The notes below the pieces were generated by a model that was given only the letters and a program-made list of their open reading frames with translations, searched no databases and was not told where the DNA came from. Positions 34,456-44,698 of a DNA stretch of 64,000 nucleotides are shown piece by piece (position 1 is the first letter of the stretch; each line of letters begins with the position of its first letter). The stretch is taken from NCBI GenBank assembly GCA_028455995.1, contig JABELC010000012.1:1426001-1490000 (forward strand), written 5' to 3'. The translations under genes were made by a program, and so were the position numbers. The stretch comes from Scleromitrula shiraiana. Lineage: Eukaryota; Ascomycota; Leotiomycetes; Helotiales; Sclerotiniaceae.

Positions 34456-37400
34456 CTAGTAAGTGCCCCGAATTCTAGCATAAAGTTCAGTATCCAAGAA
34501 ATTGTAGTGAGTATCGAGTTCACAGAAGGGATGAGTAAGGAGTGTTTCGGCTCTTGGTCGTTCTTTTGGATCACTAAAGAGATACGTTAGCATGGTAAGA
34601 AACTTTACTGAAGAGGAGAAAAAACCGTACATAGTCCAGCAATCAGCCATAAAAGCCACAGCTACAGGGCTAATGCTCATAGCAATATCATCAGGAATAG
34701 GCGGTGCCTCATTCAAACTCCCCAACTTGTAAATGGCTCCAATAGTCTCTTCTTTACTCCAAGGCCTTTTGCCAGCAAACATTTCGAGGACGACGCATCC
34801 GAGAGACCAAATATCAACTTTAGCCGAATATCCTTGACCTTGTGATCGAACAACTTCAGGGGCCATCCAGAAAACAGATCCTTGCATATTGTTGGAAGCA
34901 TCGTTGCCATAGATATTATCGGATTTCTTAGAGATACCAAAATCCGAAATCTTACACGTGCCATCAACATCAAGCAAGATATTATCTGCTTTAAGATCAC
35001 GATGGAGAATACCTTCGCGGTGAAGATACGCTAATCCATCTAAAGTCTGACGGGTTAATGAACTGACTATAGTTTCTTCGAATTTGCCATGTTTCCTGAG
35101 ACAGCTTCCTACACTGCCACCAGAAATATATTCGAGGAAGATACTGATAGACATTTCTTGTCTCTCGCATCCAAGATATTGCACGATATTGACATGATCA
35201 AGATGTTGCATGGTATCTATTTCTTGATCTAATGCTGCTACCATCTCGCGAATTTTCTCCTTGTCATTTCCAGCAGCTTTTGAATTGACTTCAACTTGCT
35301 TCACGGCCAAGAATTCTCCGGTAGTAGCATTCATACCTAGGTAGACACGTCCATATGTACCCTTCCCAATAAGTTGACCCTTGAACCATCGGAAAGTTGC
35401 TTGCCGTTTAGGAATTGTATCTTGTGGAATTTGAGGAAGGAGCATGCTGCCACGCTGTGGCTTGATTTGTACAATGTTAGCGCCGAACATCTTCGTGCTC
35501 TTACGGCGTTGAATCATGCTGGCAGTCTTGTCTCCTTTGATCGAGGGTAAGGTAGCTTGAGTATAACGCTTGTTGGCTTCATGGGCACCTCTCGCCACTT
35601 CACGAATCGATTTCATACGACCAAGGCCACCCGAACGACGAACATTGCGTTGCGCAACACTTTGCACCGAACCGGGTCTTTCAAGAGCCTTCAAGGTTGA
35701 CTCATCCGATCCAAGAGTATCACTTTCGCTGTACATGCTTGTTCGAGGCGTGGAGAGCATTGAAGATCCGGTAACGGATAGTCCTGATGATGCTACAGTA
35801 GGTGTTTGGTCGAGTGTATCCTGTTCAGAGATCGGAGAGACTGGTGGCGAGCTGCCATCGCCTTCTTCCAATACCGGTTGATCAAGATTCAGATCAGGGA
35901 AGAAATCGTCGAGATTTGCAACAAGTGCATCAGTAGGTGGTCTGCTTGCCCAAACATCGTCTCGAGCAAATGACTGCCTTCGAAGCTGTTTCGCTTTCCT
36001 TTCTGCTTCAATCTCTTCTGCAGTTCGTCCGCTATCATCTCTATATTGAGGGCGTTTACCTGCAGCTTTGAAATTTTCATCATCAAAATCGGGCAGTTTT
36101 GGAATGCTACTTGAGGATGAACTATCTTGTTGTGGTGAGCCCCACGAAACCGATAGGCCCTTCTTGGATCTTGAGGTTTTGACGCTTAAACTTGGTCGTT
36201 TAGCGACGCCACTATCATCATCACCGCTGACGCTTGCTTTTTTAGAAAGTTTGCGGGACGCTATTGGGACTGCGAATAGGCCGTCGTCAGAGTCATCATC
36301 AGAATCTTCTTGCTCGACTGGATGAGGAGAGTTTTGGAACACAACGCTTGCTTCGGTAAAATCAAGGTTAGGCCCGTATGATTTTCGGTTTCCGGGCACA
36401 GAAAGTTCAGCGGCACGAGCGCTGTTTGGACTGAGATTTCCTGGAGAAGGTACCCGTCTGAGCTCTTCCTCCTTCAATTTGGTCATGGCGGCATTATCTG
36501 GATCTCCCAAGGACATGGTGATATTTGGTATCGAACTATGGTCATCACCAGCATAATCAGGAATAACAAAGGGGGTGTCACCTTTGCCCCAGGTAAGACT
36601 ACCAGGAGTTCCACTTGATTTGGGACTGCTCCTGCCTGATCCTGTATTTCCATGATCAACTGTCGCCATGGCGCCCTTTCCATGACTCTCTGAAATATCT
36701 AGAGGAGGGGTCTTCTTTACTGGCATGGGGCTCGTTGGATGCCCGACCGCTCCGAACCCTTTACCCATGACAAATAGGGCAGCAGCAATTCCACCTGGGG
36801 TTACAGGTGAGACTGGAACAGGTTTGCGCTTAGTGCTTTCACCTAGCTCGCCACCCGATGAACGTTTGCCTTCAACTGATGATCGTGTTTGCTGACCTGA
36901 CTTTTTGCTCAAAGAATTGGCCTTGATCAAGGTAGCAGAATCTCCAGGAACCGGAGGTGGCTTTCTCTGGGGGAAAAGGCCATCTAATTTTTTGTCCTCA
37001 AATGGAGAATTTCTAGGTTGATCAAAATCAACATTGCGACCGACAATCCCCAGAGTGCCATCAGCAGATGTTGGTGTTGTTTTGCTCGCCTTCTTTTTGG
37101 CCAAATATTCTTTCTGCTTTCGTTCCATTTCAGCTTTCTGCTCAGCTGCAGCCAACTCCATGAATGCCTGTCTTTCAGCCTCAGAAAGTTCTTTTTCTCC
37201 ACCTTCGTGTGAAGCTCTGTATGCCATGAGACGTTCTCTAAGTGCATCAGGCGCTTCTGTCGGGCCCGTTGAAGCTGGAGGCACAGCTCCCGACTTGATT
37301 GTGTTCTGCCGTGAGCTTGGTGGTGATGAGCTAGATCTTCGCCTAGTCCCATTGAGTCGAGCGTAAGCCTCTTCATCAAGTAGCGCAGTCGGCGGTAAAC

Positions 37401-40122
37401 CTGGCGATAACCCTGATGCCTTGGTGCCATTACCCATGCCAAAAGCAGCAGATTGAGAACTGGGTAACGAAATTGCCGAGTTAGTTGGCCCCCGAACATA
37501 AAATTTGAGGTTCCCAGATTGATCAGCCCTTGTTTTCTTACAAAGAAGGAGCTTTTGATCATCCAAAGGCTCATCATGATCAACCCTCCCCAACTCTGTG
37601 ACATATATTTGTGTATATTCGGAATCGTGAATACCTAGATTGGAGCAGATTGCACTTCGAAGATCTTGAGCACTTTCAATGTCAGTAACATCACACATGC
37701 GATAGTTCCATCCATCCATAGTAGCGAGTATGAAATTTCTTCCTGGCCCCCGTACACCACGAAATCCTGTTGTATGAGCAAATTTGTCATATTCAGAGGC
37801 GGAAAACGTGGACAAAGGGCGATCCAGAGAAGTTTCGCTAGAGTTGCTGAATTTTCCGTTTCCTAAAAAGGGGGCGGATTTGAAAGCTAGGGAAGGACTA
37901 GTAGGAGAATCAAGATTTTGATCTTCGGGTGAAGGAACAACCCCATGCTCTTTCGTTCGTCGCTTTCTCCAAGAATTAAGAAATCCCTTGGATTCCTTTG
38001 CAGAACTTGGTTGCTCCGAATTCGATGAGCGATCCCCATCAGGAGAAGGGCGTGACACGTCCACGCCATGTCGTCGGCCTTCTTGATTCCTCACAAGGTT
38101 AAGTTCGCCAACTGCACCTCCCATTCCACCTCTAAGGGCCTGACTCGCGCCTGGTGGTACCCCAGATCCATATATCGCCGTGCTGGACGAAATAGAATCA
38201 TTACTGTTAGTTGATCGATGGCCAAACCTGGCACTGTGAGGCGAGGCTGATAAGTTTCCATTATTTGGAGTATAAAGTGTTGCAACCGCCGTAGCAGGAC
38301 TACCGCTTTTCGGACTTCCGTCTATACGATGAGGCTGGGGCTTGAAAGTGCCTTCACCAGCCTCGATACTAGCACCGGGACTATGCCGACGGACGCTATC
38401 ATTATCAATGCTTTTTAGTACGTTTCGATGGTTGCTTCGACTATTGTTAAAATCATGTTCTTCCGCTGTATTTATATTGCTCAAAATAGGCATTGTTGTA
38501 CTTCTTCCAGAAAATCGTCTTGTTCCAGCCCCTTGGCCAGAGCTTTTGAACATTTGACTCCCCGGACTGTCGTCGTCTCCGTTATTTACATTCAGTGTAG
38601 ACATGGAAGTTGCGTTGCCGCGACCAAGGTTAGGTGAGTTTTCTGATGTGTTTTCTGCTCCAGTACTACCAATGTTGGCTGCGGACGACTGTCGGCGAAC
38701 ATGAGATGATCTACCAGCATCTGGACCTTTTCCAGTTACAATGGCTTTAATCAATTTTCGCATTCTTTTCCCTTCTTCACGCTCTCTAGCTTGATCCCAG
38801 CCAGTTCCACTAGTTGAGCATTCTTTTGCCAACCGTGGATATACTTGCTGATGCATCATCCCGTAATTTCCTCTGCCACCCTGAACACTACCTAGTTCAA
38901 GGAATACGGAACCGTAGATATTTAGAGCTTTAAAGGTCTCTTGCCAGTCATTAGAAAAGTGATTCTTGGCTAGCCACAATAGAACACGATTCATAGACCA
39001 TTGCGGCCCTGCATCGTTCGGTGATATCGGTGTATTCGAATTATTGCCAGACGCATGCTGATGTGAATTGTTTGATGTTGCTGTCAAACCTCTATTGGTC
39101 GCAGAAGATAATTGTGGGTTTGGAATAGTTGCGGTAGGCGGCCCAGGGGAATCGTATTCAGGGAGTTGGATGTTATTGAATCTTGGCGGTGTTTGCGATG
39201 GATATGATCGGTCTTTATAATAACTGCTGTCGTCCAAAGGGGTGCCCCTCGAACTATCCGACACAGCAGAAAACTCTGCACTATCCCCTCTTGAGAAGCT
39301 CGAATCTTGACTCCATCCCAGGCCAGGAATTCCAACACCAGGGCCAAATGATTCACCACGCGGTATATATGTTGCTGACATCTGCTCGCTGCTCGCAGGA
39401 GGTAAACCAATCGAAAGCGGAGCGGGCTGCTGGTGATTTGTGAGGTATTGCTGGCCAGGATTATAAGTTTGATACTGGGCGGTAGTGGGTGGATTCGCTG
39501 GTGGCCCCGGAAATGTCCTGTTATTAGCTAGGGTGTTCCACGTTGGTTGTGATTGCTGCCAGCTTGTTGGTGGAAGGGGTGGTGGAGGTGGTAAAGGTCC
39601 ATGTTGGAGGGATTGGTTCATAAGATTCCGAGGCGGTGGTGGAGGTAAGTTTGTCATATTTAAAGACATCATGTTAGGTTGAGCTGGAGGAGACATCGGC
39701 GGTGGACCGGGTGGTGGAGGGGCGACATATTGTCTCGAATGGTCGGCATTCGACGGATGTCGACCCGGTTGATACATTGAGATAGAGGGGCCAGATCGGG
39801 TCGAGGGTCGAGAATAGGAATGCGGTGAGTATGAGGGTGTCGATGAAGGGTCTGCAGCAGCAAATTGAGCTCGAGATCGTAATGGGGAACTTGATGCAGC
39901 AATGGTTGGATAAGATGATCCTGTGCCGTAAGAATTAGGTATAAGTAAACTCGAAGAGCTACTGACTGCGAAGGTTGGAACGTTGTTTAGTAGAAGACTT
40001 TCAGGAACTGTAAGGTCTGCATTCGAGGATGTATTCCTTGGGGATGACTGCACACCTGCAGCGCGATTTGATTCTAAACTAATATTTGATCTCGTAGAAG
40101 AGCTTCGGGCGCGCTGATTCAT
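34456..40122 (-). CDS. BCK1: MAPKKK of the cell-wall-integrity pathway (Bck1/Mck1-like)
   Basis: Bck1-type kinases sit below protein kinase C and activate the MAPKK of the cell-wall-integrity cascade. There are two exons, 40122-34631 and 34573-34456, giving 1869 residues. The order is a Ser/Pro-rich N-tail with several poly-Pro runs (residues ~135-200), a SAM-like helical domain near 370-410 (WSMNRVLLWLAKNHFSNDW), and a Ras-association-like domain near 787-880 (FILATMDGWNYRMCDVTDIE). A long disordered middle follows, then the protein kinase domain from about 1577. Kinase motifs are GKGTYGRVYLG, AVKQVEV, HRDLKADNILL, DFGISKKSD and APEVVRSQGQGYSAKVDIWS. The 57-bp intron 34574-34630 has no stop and keeps frame, but removing it restores CWTIDPKERPRAETLLTHPF, so it is modelled as an intron. 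The Bck1 assignment follows from the domain order plus kinase type. Confidence 0.93.
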   Translation of the reverse strand: MNQRARSSSTRSNISLESNRAAGVQSSPRNTSSNADLTVPESLLLNNVPTFAVSSSSSLLIPNSYGTGSSYPTIAASSSPLRSRAQFAAADPSSTPSYSPHSYSRPSTRSGPSISMYQPGRHPSNADHSRQYVAPPPPGPPPMSPPAQPNMMSLNMTNLPPPPPRNLMNQSLQHGPLPPPPPLPPTSWQQSQPTWNTLANNRTFPGPPANPPTTAQYQTYNPGQQYLTNHQQPAPLSIGLPPASSEQMSATYIPRGESFGPGVGIPGLGWSQDSSFSRGDSAEFSAVSDSSRGTPLDDSSYYKDRSYPSQTPPRFNNIQLPEYDSPGPPTATIPNPQLSSATNRGLTATSNNSHQHASGNNSNTPISPNDAGPQWSMNRVLLWLAKNHFSNDWQETFKALNIYGSVFLELGSVQGGRGNYGMMHQQVYPRLAKECSTSGTGWDQAREREEGKRMRKLIKAIVTGKGPDAGRSSHVRRQSSAANIGSTGAENTSENSPNLGRGNATSMSTLNVNNGDDDSPGSQMFKSSGQGAGTRRFSGRSTTMPILSNINTAEEHDFNNSRSNHRNVLKSIDNDSVRRHSPGASIEAGEGTFKPQPHRIDGSPKSGSPATAVATLYTPNNGNLSASPHSARFGHRSTNSNDSISSSTAIYGSGVPPGASQALRGGMGGAVGELNLVRNQEGRRHGVDVSRPSPDGDRSSNSEQPSSAKESKGFLNSWRKRRTKEHGVVPSPEDQNLDSPTSPSLAFKSAPFLGNGKFSNSSETSLDRPLSTFSASEYDKFAHTTGFRGVRGPGRNFILATMDGWNYRMCDVTDIESAQDLRSAICSNLGIHDSEYTQIYVTELGRVDHDEPLDDQKLLLCKKTRADQSGNLKFYVRGPTNSAISLPSSQSAAFGMGNGTKASGLSPGLPPTALLDEEAYARLNGTRRRSSSSPPSSRQNTIKSGAVPPASTGPTEAPDALRERLMAYRASHEGGEKELSEAERQAFMELAAAEQKAEMERKQKEYLAKKKASKTTPTSADGTLGIVGRNVDFDQPRNSPFEDKKLDGLFPQRKPPPVPGDSATLIKANSLSKKSGQQTRSSVEGKRSSGGELGESTKRKPVPVSPVTPGGIAAALFVMGKGFGAVGHPTSPMPVKKTPPLDISESHGKGAMATVDHGNTGSGRSSPKSSGTPGSLTWGKGDTPFVIPDYAGDDHSSIPNITMSLGDPDNAAMTKLKEEELRRVPSPGNLSPNSARAAELSVPGNRKSYGPNLDFTEASVVFQNSPHPVEQEDSDDDSDDGLFAVPIASRKLSKKASVSGDDDSGVAKRPSLSVKTSRSKKGLSVSWGSPQQDSSSSSSIPKLPDFDDENFKAAGKRPQYRDDSGRTAEEIEAERKAKQLRRQSFARDDVWASRPPTDALVANLDDFFPDLNLDQPVLEEGDGSSPPVSPISEQDTLDQTPTVASSGLSVTGSSMLSTPRTSMYSESDTLGSDESTLKALERPGSVQSVAQRNVRRSGGLGRMKSIREVARGAHEANKRYTQATLPSIKGDKTASMIQRRKSTKMFGANIVQIKPQRGSMLLPQIPQDTIPKRQATFRWFKGQLIGKGTYGRVYLGMNATTGEFLAVKQVEVNSKAAGNDKEKIREMVAALDQEIDTMQHLDHVNIVQYLGCERQEMSISIFLEYISGGSVGSCLRKHGKFEETIVSSLTRQTLDGLAYLHREGILHRDLKADNILLDVDGTCKISDFGISKKSDNIYGNDASNNMQGSVFWMAPEVVRSQGQGYSAKVDIWSLGCVVLEMFAGKRPWSKEETIGAIYKLGSLNEAPPIPDDIAMSISPVAVAFMADCWTMYGFFSSSVKFLTMLTYLFSDPKERPRAETLLTHPFCELDTHYNFLDTELYARIRGTY

Positions 40123-40921
40123 GGTCGCCCATACATGTTCATATCGACAACAAGAGCGACTCGAAGTGGATTGGTCGCAATGTTGGCCTTTATTTTGGGT
40201 GTTGGGTAGTTATCCTGAAGAATTACTGGTTACAGGCGGATACTTTTTGATGGGTAAATAGTGATGAACCTTTGAACCTTTGAACCTTGGAACTTTAAAG
40301 TAACGTTTGAATTTTAGAATTTATATGAAAGAAGTAAAAGCCATGAATGAATCATGAATTGAAAGATTTAAAAGATTTAATTGATACTCAAACCTTATTA
40401 TATCGAGAGAAGAAAATATGTATCAGCTACACTACACTATCTTTATATCTTCTTTCTTTGTTTCTATGATCTACGTTTCAAATTCAATAATGTGACACAA
40501 TTTTTTTCATCCTTTTTTTTTTTCACATCTTACGCGCCGAAGTGGAAGAAGGTATTGTGCCTGAATTCCCTAAGTTCTTTGTTCAATTCTCCAAGTGTTG
40601 GAGTGCTGGGTCGAATACTTAGGGTAATTAAAGTGCTCTTTTATGTATGTAAAAATAATAGTACCTAAAAATTATGAATATTATTGTGAATAATAGAGAT
40701 GTAGGCAGTAAATAAATACTATGTAGGTATGAAGTATAATTATTTATATTTTACTCATATTTCAACAATCCTTTTATTAATAAACCGATTAGATTAGAAC
40801 AATAGTAGATAATAGTAGATAATAGTAGATAATAGTACGTGATATTAGATAAGATAAGAGAAATAGTAGTTAGTTTTCTATGTTTATATGATAGTATGTT
40901 GTTAAATTTTGAAGTCATATA

Positions 40922-41072
40922 TTAAATGTAATTAAACATAATTAAATATAACTAAATATGACTAGATATAACTAGACATAATTAAATATAATTGAATATA
41001 ATTAGATATAACTAGATATAACTACTAGATATAATTAAACATAATTCGACATAACTAGATATAACTATATTT
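40922..41072 (+). repeat. Degenerate AT-rich minisatellite (ATAACTAGAT / ATAATTAAAT)
   Basis: About fifteen roughly 10-bp units repeat over 150 bp, with gradual drift from ATAATTAAAT-like to ATAACTAGAT-like forms. Confidence 0.8.
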
Positions 41073-41789
41073 TAGAGTTTATACAAAGCTATATAATAAA
41101 TCAATAGTACCTAACAATTAAAGATCCTTCAAGTTAAACGGCTATTAACCTTCTACTAGTGGTTCATCCACCCATAAACTTTCTAAAGCGCAAAAGGTTA
41201 TTATTTATTAGTTTGATTAACGTGACTAATTTTTACTTTTCACTTTCCACTTTCCACTTTTATTCTTTCTCTCTTCCAACATTTATATTATTAAACATTT
41301 ATTATTATTTGAGGTTCTTATTAGTACTTCTTACCTACTACTATGTAGCTCCCTCGTCCGTCCAAGCTTCTTAATAAGTCAATCCTCCCAATTTCGAATG
41401 GCTAGGAGTATAATAAAGATCCCCAATCAAAATAGATTCTTATCTTATCTATAAGTCTTGACTCTTGACTCTTGACTCTTCACATCAGCTCATTCCCCAA
41501 TAATCGCATTATATCATTGCATTTCCAGCTTACAGGTTATACATCATATCCAATTACATCATGTTCCCTCTCTTACATATAAACAATCCAAGTCCAATTA
41601 AAGATGCTCTAGTTATGAACGTATGATTCTAGACTCGGGAGCACTTGTTTACTAGTGGCGTGTTTTGCCTATGACGAACCTTGGTGGGGTGATAGCTTTC
41701 GATCCGATACTACCGCTCCTGCGGAATGGGAAGGAATTAATACCATTAAGTTCCATAGTTGGAATTATAAAGTGCTTGAAGTTTCACTC

Positions 41790-41923
41790 TTCAACTTCTC
41801 CAGTTCATCTTTTTTATCATCGTCTATCAACCTTTCTTCTCTTTCAAAGTCTAAGTACCAATATCTCTTCATACTTTCCTAAGATATCAAAGTGTTTCCT
41901 CATCTCAACCCCCTCACATCAAT
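41790..41923 (+). promoter_or_regulatory. CT-rich leader upstream of PDC start
   Basis: The ~130 bp before the PDC ATG are strongly pyrimidine-rich (CTTCAACTTCTCC, CTTTCTTCTCTTTC) and end in a CAATATGG start context. Such leaders are typical of highly expressed fungal genes; transcription start sites cannot be fixed from sequence. Confidence 0.5.
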
Positions 41924-44021
41924 ATGGCGGACATTAGAACAGATGCCCTGAAGTCCCCAATCGATGTTGCAGAATATCTCTTCACAAGATTGCAGCAAGT
42001 CGGTGTACAATCGATACATGGTGTACCAGGAGATTATAATTTAGTTGCTCTTGACTACATTCCAAAGGTAGGATTGAAATGGGTTGGAAATTGCAATGAG
42101 TTGAACGCAGGTATTTTACCTATTGGATTGTTGCTTATGTCTGTCTGCTGACAAATAATGTCTAGGGTATGCCGCCGACGGATATGCTCGAGTAAAGGGT
42201 ATCTCAGCTATTGTGACTACCTTCGGTGTTGGGGAGCTTTCGGCAATAAACGCTATTGCGGGTTCATTCTCTGAAAGAGTTCCAGTTGTGCATATTGTTG
42301 GGTAATAAGATATCAATTCCTCTCAAAACTTCTTACAATGTAGTCATCAATTACTAACTGGTTGACACTGTAGAACCCCATCGACAATATCGCAAAAGGA
42401 TGGCATGCTTTTACATCATACACTTGGAAATGGAAACTTCAATGTTTTTGCAGATATGTTCAAGGAAATTTCTGGCACAATGGCTAAGCTCAGCGATCCT
42501 CACGAAGCTGCTACCCTAATCGATCATGCAATTCAACAATGTTGGGTTCAAAGTCGACCTGTCTATATTGCACTCCCAACAGACATTGTCCAGAAAAAGA
42601 TTGAAGGGGAGCGCCTCAAAACACCAATTGATCTCTCTTTACCACCGAATAATGCGGATAAGGAAGACTATGTTGTTGACGTGGTCCTCAAGTATCTTGA
42701 GGCCGCTAAGAACCCAATAATCTTGGTTGATGCATGTGCGATTCGACACAGAGTTATCGAAGAAGTTCATGATTTGATCGCTAAAACTAACTTGCCCGTT
42801 TTTGTTACACCAATGGGGAAAGGGGCTGTTGACGAGACCATTGAGAATTACGGTGGTGTATACGCGGGTAGTGGCAGCCAACCGGATGTTCAGCAACGTG
42901 TTGAGTCTTCGGATCTTATTTTAACGATTGGTGCTATCAAGGTAAGAATTGCTTTCTTTTCAAATTGAATCTCAAGAACTACACGGGAAAAGTTGCCTAA
43001 TGTGTTTGTCCCACGGTCAATTAAGCAACCCGCGGTCTTAAACCCGCCCAAACACATGTTCATGGCCTTTCCAACCCCAACAATATATTAACTTTACTGT
43101 GTTTTATCTTGCCTTTTAACTTTACAAATATTAACGAAAACAGAGTGATTTCAACACTGCAGGATTCTCCTACAAGACCTCACAGCTTAATACCATCGAC
43201 TTTCATAGCACGCACATTGTTGTTCGATACTCCGAATACCCAGGCGTGCACATGCGAGGGGTTTTACGAAAAGTCATCCAAAAAATTGACTTAAAGAAAC
43301 TTTCAGCTATCGCAGGACCAAAGATGGAGAACAAAGTCAAGGAGAACGAGGATGGTTCGGACACCATAACCCAGGCATGGTTCTGGCCTAGGGCGGGTGA
43401 GTTCATGAAAGAGAATGATATCGTCATTACGGAAACTGGAACTGCAAACTTCGGTATATGGGAAACCAAATTTCCAAAGGATGTTACAGCTCTCAGTCAG
43501 GTGCTATGGGGTAGCATCGGTTATTCGGTTGGAGCTTGCCAAGGAGCTGCACTAGCTGCCAGAGATTCTGGGTCTGATCGAAGAACGATTTTGTTTGTTG
43601 GAGATGGATCCTTCCAACTTACGGCCCAGGAAGTGAGCACAATGATCCGTCATGGTTTGAAACCCATCATGTAAGCTAGCCTCGTGTTGTTGTTGAAATT
43701 CTATACTAACCCTTGCTTAGTTTTGTCATCTGTAATGATGGCTACACAATTGAGCGATTTATCCACGGCATGGACGCAGTCTACAATGATATTGCACCAT
43801 GGTCCAACAAAGATCTTGTAAAGGTCTTCGGAGGCCAAGAAGGCAAATATAAGACCTTCCAGATCAAAACGAAAGCCCAAGTACATGAGTTGTTCGAAAA
43901 CAAGGAGTTCAATGACGCGAACTATCTTCAATTTGTAGAACTCTACATTCCAAGGGAAGATGCTCCCAGAGCCTTAGTTTTGACGGCCGAGGCGAGTGCG
44001 AAGAATAATGCAAAGCAATGA
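41924..44021 (+). CDS. Pyruvate decarboxylase (thiamine diphosphate-dependent)
   Basis: The enzyme decarboxylates pyruvate to acetaldehyde in the cytosol, the first step of ethanol fermentation. There are five exons: 41924-42110, 42166-42301, 42374-42941, 43144-43670 and 43721-44021, giving 572 residues, the usual size. Motifs are the cofactor-activating Glu in CNELNAGYAADGYAR (Glu59), the active-site His pair in LLHHTLGNG (about 122-123), and the ThDP/Mg motif starting GDGSFQLTAQE (about 450) and ending CNDGYTIE across the exon 4/5 junction. All introns are GT-AG; intron 3 (202 bp) is the longest. The splice choice at each junction is fixed by phase and by these motifs. PDC is followed by TAN1 on the same strand, 677 bp on. 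Confidence 0.95.
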
Positions 44022-44698
44022 ATAGTGAGGTGTTGCAATAGGAATGGTCTCGGTTTCTAGGGGCGTTGTCTATTTCCGAGCTGGCTTGGGTAGTGAGTAA
44101 AAGTATTTAATGATTGAATGAAAATTCCTCTTCTGAAAACAACTGAAGGTCATGACCACGACTTGATGAAGTGCAAGCAACAATAAAGCAAAATGCCAAA
44201 TCTCCTAAGATGCGAGAAGTATAGATCAATATGTGATATATAATTCATGACAAATTGACAACGTAGTTTTATCTTTAACTATTCCCATACTGAATGTTAT
44301 GCTAGCTATAAACATCCAGACCATTAGAAGAAACTTCACGATTAACCATTACTAGACATTTGAAGACTCATTTCATCAAGATTAAGATTCCATTCAAATT
44401 TATTACCCATCTACAGTAGTTCACTTGAAGGCCATCGAACGCCGAACATTCCCAATCAACACTTACACTTACCCAATCGGGTCAAGTACCGGTATCTTAC
44501 ATAAGCCATGACTTTACAAAACCGAGTCGAGAAATCAGCATCATGGTTTGCAGCGCAAACGAAACGAATCAACGAATCGATAGATGCAGGATCATAGCTG
44601 CAATAATCACATGTAGAACGCGTTTTGATTGTTGTAGAGAAGGAAATATTACCATCTAGGGTTTGCAAGGGTAGAGCAGAAGAGGAAGAGATAGAAAA
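44022..44698. other. PDC-TAN1 intergenic region
   Basis: This 677-bp tandem spacer holds the PDC 3' region and the TAN1 promoter. A 97-codon minus-strand frame at 44456-44749 overlaps the TAN1 start and is treated as a shadow. Confidence 0.4.

Larger units (their letters stand above)
40123..41923. other. AT-rich intergenic region between BCK1 and PDC
   Basis: This 1.8 kb divergent spacer carries a TAGATAATAG-type repeat at 40799-40846 and a long degenerate AT minisatellite at 40922-41072. A TTGACTC triplet array lies at 41456-41480, and the PDC leader is at the right end. Frames of 71-90 codons at 41159-41937 show no motif. Confidence 0.5.

Noticed and set aside
36984..37604. 206-codon minus-strand frame inside BCK1
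   Set aside because: It overlaps the BCK1 frame on the same strand and has no motif; BCK1 continues through it with an RA domain.
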